Below are positions 45,417 to 56,151 of a stretch of 64,000 nucleotides of DNA, in pieces; positions within the stretch are counted from its first letter, which is position 1, and the number at the start of each line of letters is the position of its first letter. Where the stretch lies: positions 13,823,338 through 13,887,337 of the forward strand of contig NC_088302.1 in the NCBI RefSeq assembly GCF_032854445.1, written 5' to 3'. A program made the translations under genes and the position numbers. The stretch comes from Liolophura sinensis. Its lineage: Eukaryota; Mollusca; Polyplacophora; Chitonida; Chitonidae. The notes beneath the pieces are model-generated. The model saw only the letters and a list, made by a program, of their open reading frames with translations. It was not told the origin of the DNA and made no database searches.

Positions 45417-46568
45417 ACGCGTCCTGAGGTAAGGCCTAATTGACTTTAGAGTTATAGATAAAGTTCGATCTGGCGTGGTGATAAATTATGTAGGCGTATA
45501 CCTGTAATCGACTAGGATATGTGTGGTGTATTTTGATGCCTAAAACATTGGAATTGCGTACTTTCCATCAAAATGAGAAATGTGAAAATGTCATGTGCAG
45601 GTTTTGAACAGAGAAAATAATGTTTTAAGGTTGATCGAATACCAGCGTTGAATTGGACTTGAGCGTAATGTATGGATGCCTTCGTGGATCAGGAATTGTT
45701 CTTGCATAAGCGCTTCTGGTTCCTCTCGAGCAGGTCAGAAGACAATCGCACGAAGCTGAGTGCTTTTATTGCTCTTCTTGGGTTTATACTGCCCAAGACA
45801 CAACCTAGAAGACGTCCGATTAACCTTTACCTGTAGATAGTTTTTATACCTGAGGACAGACAGCCCTTTTGACGGACAAGTTAGGAGGTAACATGTCCAT
45901 CATATCTGCATGCATTTATGTTCTCTGTCACTTTATCAAAACCATGAAGTACTCCCAGTTTATCTGATTGTTGCAACAACGTGTTCCGCCTAGAGTTTCA
46001 GGTACTTTACACTAGGGAGAGATATTTCCAAACTTCCATAAAAACAGTAAGCTGGAACACATAAAGTGGGGTTTATCGTGTTAAATTAGATCGTCACGTT
46101 GGATATCTCAACAGTTGCAATCAAAACTGAACTGAGATACATATTTTATTATTGTCAGCTGATATTCTAGCATGTTTAATGGATTTGAATACTGATTTCA
46201 TTCAGTCGCCTAGAACATACCTGACGTCTTTCCAACTTCATTGAAAACTGTTCACTGCTTCTCTTTGCACGATTCCGTAATATTTTCGTACTTTATATTC
46301 GTTCTTAGTTCTTTGGTAGTTTGTACTATACGTCGTTTTGGGAATGGGCCTTGCGACTATTCAACTGGAACGTCCTTAATGGGTGACAGCTGGTATACGA
46401 CGGTATGTCTGTTTCGACACTGTTTGTGATACTTTGGTGACAATAAATGGTCGCCGGCTCTCAAGTGGCCGTTCATGCAGTCTAACGTTTCCTTAAGATG
46501 AGCCTCCCTCCGATATATAGAGATTATCATAACATTGCGTGATCTGTGGTAATGTATCAGCTCTCGTT
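45417..46568. other. intergenic, no gene recognised
   Basis: Nothing recognised. Confidence 0.3.
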
Positions 46569-46637
46569 GTCTGAGGTCGGCCTGTCTTATTGGGCAAGCG
46601 CGAAGAGAACGGCCTATGCGCGACGCCGATCTCAGAC
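46569..46637. repeat. inverted repeat, 13-bp arms, GC-rich loop
   Basis: GTCTGAGGTCGGC pairs with GCCGATCTCAGAC (12 of 13) around a 43-base loop. Possible small hairpin; no function assigned. Confidence 0.6.
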
Positions 46638-47558
46638 AAGAAGAATGTGCTTGTCATTTCTTTTTCTGTTAGAATAAATACATTAAATCCGCTTTCTTCA
46701 AAAGTTTAACGATGTTGTATAGTTACATCAGGCCAAATTCCGATGTTAGTTCAGTGATTTCCCCGGTATATAAATAAATCAGTAAATCAACAATTAAATA
46801 TAAGTAGCACGTAGTTTAGACGATGATTGGGTAAATTAGAAGAACATATGCCTACATAAGTATGTTGGTAAGGGGCATAACTCATCAGTCGTGATTTGTA
46901 TACCATTTAGATGCTGGCTTAAAGAAACATGAACTCTTGAAGCAGTCATTTTCTCACTGTTAATGGTTACTATAGTTTCCAGCAGCCAGCAGGTAATTTG
47001 ATTTGACTATCCTGTGTCAAATATAAACTCTATTCGGTATAATAAAATAAACTCCATGTTTAAAGAAAAGCCTCTTTTCTTCCTCTTGTATATCCATTGT
47101 GACGTCACTGTGCATAAGGTTTTACTCTTACCATATGATGAACAAACATTTCAATTCTCGGATAAATACGTACGTATATCCGATAATCGTGAATTTTAAG
47201 GTCTATGAAAGTTAAATTTAAAATGGAAGAGTTTGGGATATACGAGTGGGCCACATCACGCTTGGCTTTCGGCTGTCAGAATGTGTCTGAAATGCGATGC
47301 CATGAAGAGGTACTGGGCAAAGCAAAGCACGATGACGTATGTACATGTATTCTGTGAAATGTCAGCCTAAAGGACGCTCCTAAGCATCCAATGTTTAAAT
47401 ACCAAATATTCAAATAATAAGCCCTGCTGGCAGAAAAAATATCTTATTTAACCTGAAGCATAGGCCTTTCATAGAAGTATAGGTTGTGTAAATATGTTCT
47501 GTTCTTTTAAGAATGGAGGTAAATAAATTGCAACTTTCTGTGTAAATAGGCCTTGTAT
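46638..47558. other. intergenic, no gene recognised
   Basis: Nothing recognised. Confidence 0.3.
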
Positions 47559-47615
47559 TTATTTATGTATTTGATTTATCCTAAAAGCTGCTTGCGCTCA
47601 AGAATATTTCACCCA
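47559..47615 (-). mobile_element. SINE body fragment (minus strand), diverged
   Basis: 'atttatttatgtatttgatt' followed after an insertion by 'ctcaagaatatttcacccat'. Confidence 0.55.
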
Positions 47616-48916
47616 TTCACAGCAACAGAGGTGAAGGAAAATGAAGTGTTCTTTTCACAGTTTTTTTTACATGTGTTTGCCATGCAGCTATCGTACAAGA
47701 AAATGTTGTAAGTCACGTCCCTAAGACATGTCTTGTCTCCTTAACGTCATACCATGTGTATCAACCCACAAGTATTAACAAATATTTATGAGAGAACATT
47801 GACCACCAAAAGCAGTTTATCATGGGATGTCTGCCGAGAATAGAAATTAACTCCATTTATCAAACGTTTGTTTTTATAATTGTTTACCTGTATATACAAG
47901 TTTTTGTGTCCCACCTATGATATTAAGTATGGTGTTGTTTTTAACTAAAATGCCATCAGCGACTTCTTCCTTGATTACCCTAATGACGTCTTCAATTGAA
48001 CAAAATAAAAGTGTAATAATGTTTCATGTACAGTGCAGCTAAGGAATCCATTTGATGCCAAACATGCCTGAAATCTAGTCCACAAGCACAAATCGTAAAT
48101 CCTGACAAAGTACAGCACTTCTGCCTCCTGAACATAGTTCCTATTAAAGCCTACAACTGCTGAAATATTTCGCCGACACAAATGTGACGTGAACTGCAAA
48201 TCAGAAACATTGCTTCATCTGTGTAGCCAAAACTCACAAGTTCAATTCTGCAAAACAGACCGGCAGGCTGTTTAAGAATAAAGGTGAATTTATGCGTCAA
48301 TCAGACATTCATATACCAGTCGTCAACCAAGATGGGCGTTCCAGGTCAATAATCGCAAACCTAATATCTACAACGACTTTTAACACAAACTACCAAAGCA
48401 CTAAGGAGGCAAATAAAGCACAAAATAAGTACGGAATCATGCAAAGAGAGTCAACAGTTTTCAGTGATATTGGAAAGACGCACGGTATGTTCTAGGTCAT
48501 TGAGTGAAATTAAGAAATAATGTTCGCGTCAGGGTAGTCTAACGGTAGTTTTACATCAAATCGATGTGGAAGAGTTTATATTTTAGGTCGAAGGCGAAGC
48601 CTAAGACTTAAAATTTGTAGGGACGTTTGAATATCTGTTTGAATATTGAAACATCTATAACTTGATACTTTTCTCCTTTAAAATAAACGTTCGCTCCGAC
48701 AGAAAAAATCGCCATTTTGTTTCTTTGTTTATATTTGTCGTCTGCTTTATTCAGTGTCAACAACAACCTCTATCCACCCATAGAACTACAATAGGCCTGT
48801 CCAGAAGTCAAACGCTTCTGTCTCGTGATCGGGGTATCTAATGACTCAGATAATGTACACTTGCCACAGGCACAAGCAGTGCGTTGTATGTAATAAAAAA
48901 GAATCGAAAGGCAATA
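47616..48916. other. intergenic, no gene recognised
   Basis: Short frames at 47975-48495 have no recognisable domain. Confidence 0.3.
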
Positions 48917-48946
48917 TTTATTTATTTATTTGATTGGTGTTTTAGA
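48917..48946 (-). mobile_element. SINE 3'-tail fragment (minus strand)
   Basis: 'tatttatttatttatttgat' and 'tggtgtttta', after which homology stops. A very short 5'-truncated insertion. Confidence 0.6.
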
Positions 48947-49058
48947 ATCAGTATTTAAATCCTGTAAAACGCTTTTATATAATTTGACAATAATAAAATG
49001 TGTACATGTATCTCAGTTGCGCTTTGATTGCAACTGTTCATATATCCAACATGGCCAT

Positions 49059-49331
49059 CTAACTCAACACGGGGGGCCTCCGTGGCTCAGCTGGTTAGCG
49101 CGCCAGCGCAGCGTATTGTCCCAGGAATCTCTCACCAATGCGGTCGCTGTGAGTTCAAGTCCAGCTCATGCTGGCTTCCTCTCCGGCCCTACGTGGGAAG
49201 GTTTGCCAGCAACCTGCGGATGGTCGTATGTTTCCCCCGGGCTCTGCCCGGTTTCCACCCACCATAATGCTGACCGCCGTCGTGTAAGTGAAATATTCAA
49301 AAAATCAAAATAAAAAAACTAACTCTACACG
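49059..49331 (+). mobile_element. tRNA-derived SINE, full length, with target duplication
   Basis: Starts 'ggggcctccgtggctcagct'. A-box-like TGGCTCAGCTGG lies at 49083-49094 and B-box-like GTTCAAGTC at 49153-49161, so RNA polymerase III could start here. The body ('ctacgtgggaaggtttgcca', 'cgggctctgcccggtttcca', 'accgccgtcgtgtaagtgaa') and an A-rich tail follow. CTAACTCAACACG at 49059-49071 and CTAACTCTACACG at 49319-49331 are target duplications with one mismatch. This is the reference copy for the fragments in this window. The family name is not assigned. Two frames reading across it are artefacts. Confidence 0.93.
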
Positions 49332-50274
49332 ATGAGTATACATCCCCTCGCCCTAGGTTAAAAGGAATTAGTCACAATGATGAACCAGAGTGCCAGAGAT
49401 TCTGGACGCTCTGTCCATATTTACTTACAAGAGAATTGTACTCAATGTAAACTTAGGAAACTTTCTTACATTAATATGCTTAGTAATAAGTTTAATTTGC
49501 GGAACTGCTGGGAACGCCATATGTCTCAACCTAATCGTTTTGAATATACTATACATTGTCTAATGCTGCACGGACTATGTAGGAGTGCTACAATTGTACT
49601 ATTTTTTATGTGGTATAAGGACCTCTGAACAACATTTCGTACAAGTAATATATTACTTATATTTCATGACAGCCGTGATGTGGCCTAATTCCCTATGTTT
49701 CCGAGAGGCTGAAATTTTGAGCTAGGCGGTGCTGTTCTTTATACTCTGAACAATGTTGACCCATTTGTCATGTACAGTACCGATGTACTGTTAGTTTTAA
49801 TCTCGATCTTCCGTTTAGCATATCTCTCATCCTTAGCCTGATTATGTCTTTCTATGGGGCAAAAAAGGAGACATCAGTGAATGTTTACGGCTTTAAGGTT
49901 GGCTGGATAACCATACACTTAGAGAGGGAAAACTGTAGCAGCCTTTTACACAAAACTTCGTACCACACTTTTCTTCTTTGACCGATACGTATCTTTATAT
50001 CTGACAGTAGCCGTGTTTCTGATAGGCCGGAACCTACAACGTGCAACCCTGGAGTTTATCTTCTCATCAGGCAACAAATCCAAACATATTGATCTGTCCG
50101 AGAACGTCCAGTAAACTTAAACGTTTTCATTCAAAATGACGACTAATGTTGTGATCTTTAATTAGATTCTACTTCCATACATGGCTCATCTGGGATGAAA
50201 AAATAATGACAATGTTGATATGAAGTTTTAATATAAAACGATTACATTTTCTGTCTCTACACTCTTAAATTTTC
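49332..50274. other. intergenic, no gene recognised
   Basis: Nothing recognised. Confidence 0.3.
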
Positions 50275-50705
50275 GAGTAAACGTTTATTGAATAAGCTGA
50301 ATCCAATTAAGAAAAGTTTCACTTCACATAAAGTATACGTTTACTTTTGTAATGTAAAGGTTGCCGTTTATCTTGGTAAACTTTTACCGGTCACGAGTAA
50401 ACCTTTACTGAAACATTTACTGCAAACGATGCAGCCTAAATATGTAATCCTCATTCGTGCATGCTACAGTAGCCTATAGGCCTATTTGCTTTTGTAAAGG
50501 AAGGTACATAATTTAGAAAACACAAGCGTCGAACGCAGCCAAATGTAAACGTTCAGCTATTTGGGTGGAGAGTGGGATATACTAGTAGGCCAATATGTAC
50601 AAGTCACTATCGCTGTGTAAAAAATTACTATTTCAAGTAAAAATACCTTAGTTCATCGAATAAATGTGGACAGTTTATTATGAAAGGTAAACATTTACAC
50701 AATAT
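50275..50705. promoter_or_regulatory. cluster of GTAAAC/GTTTAC motifs
   Basis: At least six occurrences of GTAAAC or its complement, several as near-palindromes (ggtaaacttttacc, agtaaacctttact, ggtaaacatttac). GTAAACA is the forkhead-factor core, so an enhancer is conceivable. A simple decayed repeat is equally possible. Confidence 0.2.
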
Positions 50706-51415
50706 GTGTAAAACATGTACAGTAATCACTGAGCGTTATTGAAATTCTAACAGTGTACGTAATTGAAAGGAGAAACTGATTAGAACCATTCATATAAAAG
50801 GACTACTTCTGTTTTCCTAAGAATAGAACATTGATATTGATTTGCAGCCGTCAAAGTTAGCGGAAGCGCCATTTCGACACTCCTGAAGAATAAAACAAGA
50901 ATTACTCCCTGTTAGCGCATTATAAAACCCACCCACCGGAAGTTTGTCAGCTGTTATCAGGTTGAACAAACCATGGCATAGATGAGGAATTACACGGCTT
51001 GTAAATTTTTATGTGTTTTCTCTTGTATAGAATGAAATTTTTCTTTCTTCATTTCTTATGTTATTGTTATGTTACAATAAAAGCTAAAGCTTCCCTTCAG
51101 CAAGAAGCATTATCTGAAGTGTTTTCATTTGTAAACACATTTTATACTAAAGAACTTATGCAGAAGTACCTCGCGCGAGTATATACAGCTTGAGAGAGTT
51201 TTTGTACATAGACATGTAGACATTCATATTCTCTCGCGTGACAGGTATTGGGCCCTTTGCCGTCTTTGGATGTACATGTTCATGTGGAATTGTTTCCAAG
51301 GGTGTTATGTGTATTGAGTTAAGATACTGTCATCACTGTTTATTTCTGTCTGACAAGGTCACAAGCGTTTTCCAGAATGATATAATCTAGACGAGGGAGC
51401 GTATTCACTTAACAT
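50706..51415. other. 5' flank of the LTR retrotransposon, no gene recognised
   Basis: Ends with AACAT, of which ACAT (51412-51415) is the left target duplication. Confidence 0.4.
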
Positions 51416-52027
51416 TGTTATGTATGACTATTTAACGTCTTCATGTACTGTTAGTCTGCGGACCTTTGTGAAAGCATAACAGGCCCTGTTATATATGTAC
51501 AGCGCGGACCTGGCCGAAAGCACCTTGTTCAATGCTCTGTTTATTTAACTGGCTGTTCATTGGTTGTTAATTCTGTGTCTAAGAATAGTTGAATCCACCT
51601 GGCACGTATATAAGCCGTGTTTTCTGTGCAGAGTGGAGGTATTTTTGCTGCATCCACTGGGAGCCAGGAGAGTGTGAGACGCTCTCGTATCGAGTCCATT
51701 ATATTTATATGAGCTGGTGATGCCAGTTTCATTTGGGAGGACAGATTTTTATGCCGGCACCGTTTGTGTACCACAGTAGTACTGATGTCTGGTTTATGTG
51801 AATTTCTGCGGAAGTCACGTTTATTGGTGTTCGGATCTTTATTAGCATTATACAGTGTTGACTGTGTAATTTGTTTAACACGCTGACCTCACCTGACCGA
51901 CAAGGTAGTACTGATGTGTATGTTGTTGAACTGTCTGTAAAACTGTACGTCTCATTTTATACATAAAGCATTGTTTACATTGTAATATTGAGTCACTGAG
52001 TCTGTTGCCGTTTTCAATACCGTAACA
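51416..52027 (+). repeat. 5' LTR (612 bp, internally deleted)
   Basis: A TATA box TATATAAG lies at about 51607-51614, so transcription likely starts near 51640. Compared with the 3' LTR it lacks the segment corresponding to 56643-57018. The junction GGT|AGTACTG shows a 3-base GGT microhomology. It also has a shorter (GTT)n run and lacks a short TTTTCTG stretch near the end. Confidence 0.95.
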
Positions 52028-52032
52028 GAAAT

Positions 52033-52050
52033 TGGGGGGCTTGTCCGGGA
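52033..52050 (+). promoter_or_regulatory. primer-binding site, tRNA-Pro-like
   Basis: TGGGGGGCTTGTCCGGGA, five bases after the LTR. It resembles the proline-tRNA-type site known from some retroviruses (one extra G and one C-to-T difference). Confidence 0.7.
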
Positions 52051-52156
52051 ACTGATTGTTTCCCTTTTGTTTAGCACCGGATATTTGAAGTTAAACACAA
52101 GTGAGAAGCGATTGCTTAATTTTAACGGTGAATGATTCAGTGGCTAAATATTTACA

Positions 52157-53761
52157 ATGGGAGATTTTGATCCTAAACAGTTTGTTAGTGCGCCCGATCA
52201 GGATGTTTTTGAGAGTTTAAAGGAGGAAGACTTGGTTAAGTTAGGGACATTTTTAGGTTTGTCCGTAAAGTCTTCATGGAGGAAAAGAGATATGCAGTAT
52301 ACTTTGTTGAAACATTTAGTGGAGATAGGGAAGTTTGATAGTTCTGCATTATCTGATTATGAGTTCGAGGGTCAGTCTGATGCCGAGCTTAAGTTTAAGC
52401 AGTTTGAGTTCAAGTTTAGATTGGAGAAAGAGGAGAGAGAGAAAGAGAGGGAACATGAGATAGAGTTAGAAAAGTTGAAAATGCAGAGAGAGGAGAGGGA
52501 AGTGCAAGTGCAGAGAGAGGAAAGAGAGAGGGAAGTGCAGAGAGAGAGAGAGGAGAGAGAAATGCAAGAAACAGAGAGGGAAAGGGAATTGGAGTTTCAA
52601 ATGAAAAAGTTAGAGGTTGAGAGAGGTGAGAAACCGGGTGCTTCCGGTAGACAGGATTCAGGATTTGATGTGACCAAATACATTCGGTTAGTTCCATCCT
52701 TTCAGGAAAGAGAGGTGGATAAATATTTTCTGCATTTTGAGAAAATTGCAAATAGTTTAAAGTGGCCTAAAGAGTTCTGGACTATGTTATTACAGAGTGT
52801 GCTAATTGGAAAGGCCAGGGAAATTTACACTCAGTTAAGTGTAGAGAATGCTTCCAATTATGACTATGTGAAAGAGGTAATTTTGAAGGGTTATGAATTG
52901 GTGCCTGAAGCTTACCGCCAGAAATTTCGTAACTGTGAAAAAGGTAGAGATCAGACATACGTTGAGTTTGGTCGAGCTAAGGAGCAGTTCTTTGATCGCT
53001 GGTGTATAGCCAAGAAAATAGGCAGGGATTTTGAAAGTTTGCGTCAGCTTGTGCTGGTAGAAGAGTTCAAGCGTTGTATTCATAATGATGTAAAGGTGTT
53101 CGTTGATGAGCAGAAGGCGAGTACACTTGAAGAGGCAGCCAGTTTAGCTGATGATTATTCCTTGACACATAAGGTTACATACACGGGTAAGCCATTTAAT
53201 TCATTTACACGTAGAAATACCCAGTCACATGCAACAGGTAGAGGTAGCTCTACACAGAAGAGTTCTACACCTGGTCCAGGCTCCAGTGGTTCTACAGCTC
53301 ATGGTTCACGTAGTTCAGATTGGAATGGTAGTCCTCGAAATAGGGTCACTTGTAATTTTTGCAATCGGGAAGGTTACGTGATGAGTGAATGTTACAAGTT
53401 GAAAAGGATACGGGAAGCTCAGAATGAGTCTAAGCCCACAGGTCTTTGTGTTGCAATGCACAAAACATTGCCGGAAGTTACATCAGCAGTTAAAAGCAGA
53501 TCTGAGTTAGCTGATACGGGATTGGATAAGATTCCCAAATGCTCAATGGATAGCTTCGCTCCGTTTATCAATTCTGGTTCAGTGTCGCTTAGAAGCGACA
53601 TGTCTTGTGCTACCCCTATAAAGATATTAAGGGATACTGGGGCATCTCAGTCTCTGTTGTTGATGAATACTCTGCCCTTTTCTGAAGAGTCCTACTCTGG
53701 GGTTCGTGCCCTTATTAGAGGTGTAGAGTCTAGTGACCTTTGTCAGTGTTCCCCTTCATGA
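52157..53761 (+). CDS. gag: retrotransposon Gag with SCAN-like capsid region and start of protease
   Basis: A 534-codon frame starting at the first ATG after the primer site. Residues 20-60 look like a SAP/HeH-type helical motif (EEDLVKLGTFLGLSV). Residues 75-158 are a highly charged coiled coil of E/R repeats. Residues about 180-335 (VDKYFLHFEKIANSLKWPKE ... LEEAASLADDY) match the Gmr1-type capsid from which the vertebrate SCAN domain is thought to derive. The zinc knuckle CNFCNREGYVMSEC (399-412) has tyrosine where the zinc-binding histidine should be, so it is probably inactive. LRDTGASQSLLL (491-502) is the protease active site. The frame ends at a TGA, where a one-base shift separates it from the rest of the protease. 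Gag is otherwise intact and could still be translated. Confidence 0.9.
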   Translation: MGDFDPKQFVSAPDQDVFESLKEEDLVKLGTFLGLSVKSSWRKRDMQYTLLKHLVEIGKFDSSALSDYEFEGQSDAELKFKQFEFKFRLEKEEREKEREHEIELEKLKMQREEREVQVQREEREREVQREREEREMQETERERELEFQMKKLEVERGEKPGASGRQDSGFDVTKYIRLVPSFQEREVDKYFLHFEKIANSLKWPKEFWTMLLQSVLIGKAREIYTQLSVENASNYDYVKEVILKGYELVPEAYRQKFRNCEKGRDQTYVEFGRAKEQFFDRWCIAKKIGRDFESLRQLVLVEEFKRCIHNDVKVFVDEQKASTLEEAASLADDYSLTHKVTYTGKPFNSFTRRNTQSHATGRGSSTQKSSTPGPGSSGSTAHGSRSSDWNGSPRNRVTCNFCNREGYVMSECYKLKRIREAQNESKPTGLCVAMHKTLPEVTSAVKSRSELADTGLDKIPKCSMDSFAPFINSGSVSLRSDMSCATPIKILRDTGASQSLLLMNTLPFSEESYSGVRALIRGVESSDLCQCSPS

Positions 53762-54800
53762 TATTTATTTGTCATCAGATTTGATATCTGGACCTGTCAG
53801 GGTAGGCATTAAGCCTTCATTACCTTTTGAGGGTATTCATTTGTTGTTGGGAAATGACTTGGCACATGATAAAGTTACTGTTGATGCCTTAATGGTTGAT
53901 AAGCCTTCTCTGAATTCAGTCACAGAGCCAGCTGAAAGCGAGATAGCGGGTTTATATCCGTCCTGTGTTGTTACAAGAGCTATGTCTAGAAAAGTCAGTA
54001 CGGACCAGGGTAGTACTGTTGATTTGAGCGAGACTTTTCTCAACAACATGTTGGATGGTGATTCTTCCAAATTAGACAGCCAGCAGGAAGTAGATACTAA
54101 TTTTGTTAATGGTGATCAGCCATTTTGTAGGACTAAGTTGATTGCTGAACAACACAGTGATCCAAGTATTTCTTGCTTGTTTAATGATGCAGCTAAAGAT
54201 GGTGAATCTTTACCTGACCCATGCTACTACTATGTCAAGTCTGGCATATTGATGCGGCAGTGGAGACCTCCCGATGTTTCGTTGGAGGATGAATGGGCAG
54301 TTAAGCATCAGGTAGTTGTGCCCAAGTCTTATCGTAAAGACATACTGACTATAGCGCATGAAACGCCGTTAGCAGGTCATTTAGGTGTTAATAAGACCTA
54401 TCATAAGATTCTCAGTCATTTTTATTGGCCAGGAATAAGGAAAGATGTTACTGAATTTTGCAGGTCTTGTCATGCATGTCAGTTAGTGGGGAAACCTAAC
54501 CAGACAATCCCCAAGGCAGCCTTGAGGCCTATTCCTGCAATTGGTGAGCCATTCAGTAGAATCTTAATAGATTGTGTTGGTCCGCTACCTAAGACAAAGT
54601 CTGGAAATCAGTATATGTTAACCATAATGTGTACTTCAACTCGTTTCCCTGAGGCAATTCCACTAAGGAATATTACTGCCAAGACTGTAATTAAGGCTTT
54701 AGTTAAGTTCTTCACCATGTTTGGTCTGCCTAAGTCAGTACAGTCAGACCAGGGTTCAATTTCATGTCTGGTGTGTTCCAACAAGTTATGCATGAGCTAG
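53733..54800 (+). pseudogene. pol: protease end and integrase N-terminal half (Gmr1-like Pol)
   Basis: The frame has no ATG at its start and continues the protease after a frameshift near 53735-53745 (HLLLGNDLAHDK is the protease C-terminal hallmark). It runs through a variable linker into the integrase. The HHCC zinc site has H at 209 and 216 and C at 243 and 246 in this frame (AHETPLAGHLGV, EFCRSCHAC). The first catalytic aspartate is in ILIDCVGPLP (280) and the second in VQSDQG (339). Immediately after SDQGS a one-base deletion near 54757 throws the frame into SCLVCSNKLCMS and a stop. No RT lies between protease and integrase, which fixes the domain order. Confidence 0.88.
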
Positions 54801-55468
54801 GTGTTAGCCAGTATAAATCCTCAGCTTATCACCCACAAAGTCAAGGAGCACTAGAGAGATTCCATCAGACACTGAAAAGTATGATAAGAACTTACTGCTT
54901 TGAGACAGGGAAAGATTGGGACGAGGGTGTACCTTTGTTAATGTTTGCTGTAAGAGAGTCTGTACAAGAGTCACTTAGATTTAGTCCATTTGAGCTTGTG
55001 TTTGGCCATACTGTGCGTGGTCCACTACAGTTGTTCAAGGAAAAGTTTGTGTCTGGTGATAGTGACAATGTTAACCTATTACAGTATGTGTCAAGTTTTC
55101 GTACTAAGCTCAACAGAGTATGTGAGTTAGCCAGAGAGAATCTTACAGCTTCTCAGAAGAGGATGAAAACTAAGTATGACAAAGAGACAGTAAGACGCAG
55201 ATTTGAAGTTGGTCAGAAGGTATTGGCCTTACTTCCAGTTAGTGGTAAGCCACTTGAAGCTCGTTATTTTGGACCTTATGTAGTAGACAAGAGGCTAAGT
55301 GATCTTAATTATATTATTTTCACTCCTGATCGGCGCAAATCTAGACAACTTTGTCACATGAACATGTTAAAGCCATATGTAGACAGAGATAGCACTGATC
55401 TCAATGTTGTACATCCTAGTGAGTTGCTATCTCTTGTTTTCCAGTGCCAAGTTGTAAGAGAGAGTTAA
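54764..55468 (+). pseudogene. pol: integrase C-terminal half (Gmr1-like Pol)
   Basis: It resumes right after the frameshift with MSGVFQQVMHELGVSQYKSS, the catalytic glutamate in QGALERFHQTLK, and SPFELVFGHTVRGPL. A C-terminal DNA-binding region follows (FEVGQKVLALLPVSGKPLEA, RYFGPYVV, HMNMLKPY). It ends by running into the RT-thumb sequence in the wrong frame (CQVVRES). Confidence 0.88.
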
Positions 55469-56037
55469 AGCGTTTTTTGGGCATGGCAGGTTATTATCGT
55501 AAGTTCTGTAGGAACTTTTCATTTGTTAGTGAGCCACTAACTCAGCTGTTAAAGAAAGGTGCTAAATTCTTGTGGTCCATTGAGTGTCAGAGATCTTTTG
55601 ATAGTTTAAAGGCCATGCTAAGCAGCGGCCCCATACTTGTAGCACCTGATTTTAATTTACCATTTAAGCTAGCTGTTGAAGCTAGTGATATATCTGCTGG
55701 GGCAGTTTTGTTACAAGAAAATGAAACAGATCACGTTGATCACCCTGTATGTTTTTTCTCTCGCAAATTTGACAAGTGCCAGAGAAATTATTCGACAATA
55801 GAAAAGGAGTGTCTGTCCTTGATTCTAGCATTACAGCATTTTGAAGTATACGTGACTTCGTCAAGTTACCCCATTGTTCTGTATACAGATCACAATCCCT
55901 TAACCTTCTTGCACAAACTAAAAGGTAAAAACCGAAGATTGTTACGGTGGAGTTTGCTTTTGCAAGAATTTAATCTAGAGATTAGACACATAAAAGGGAA
56001 AGATAATGTGATTGCTGATTGTTTGTCACGTGTCTAG
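55444..56037 (+). pseudogene. pol: RT thumb plus RNase H (Gmr1-like Pol), RT core deleted
   Basis: It opens with CKRELKRFLGMAGYYRKFCR, which is the RT thumb, directly abutting the integrase tail near 55440. The palm and fingers with the YxDD site (several hundred bases) are absent. RNase H follows: LAVEASDISAGAVLL has glutamate where the first catalytic aspartate is expected, TIEKECLS supplies the glutamate, LYTDHNPL the second aspartate, and KGKDNVIADCLSRV ends the domain. The element therefore cannot encode a polymerase. Confidence 0.9.
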
Positions 56038-56110
56038 TTGGTTTTCTGCAGCTTTGTTTTTATAGACTGTGGTAAACGTTATTATTATTCATAATTATGA
56101 ATATGTTAAA

Positions 56111-56151
56111 GAAAGTTTTATGCAAAACTTTCTTTCCCTGAAGGGTGGGGG
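56111..56151 (+). promoter_or_regulatory. polypurine tract with adjacent hairpin
   Basis: GAAGGGTGGGGG (56140-56151) abuts the 3' LTR and would prime plus-strand synthesis. Just upstream GAAAGTTTT-ATGC-AAAACTTTC (56111-56132) is a perfect 9-bp-arm hairpin. Confidence 0.7.

Noticed and set aside
49072-49165. Functional tRNA gene
   Set aside because: A and B boxes are present, but the sequence does not fold as a tRNA to a CCA-adjacent acceptor and continues into the SINE body.
49028-49313. Protein frames over the SINE
   Set aside because: Explained by the tRNA-derived element with A and B boxes and target duplications.
52416-52751. Serine/proline/leucine-rich antisense frame
   Set aside because: Shadow of the GAGAGA-rich coiled-coil part of Gag.
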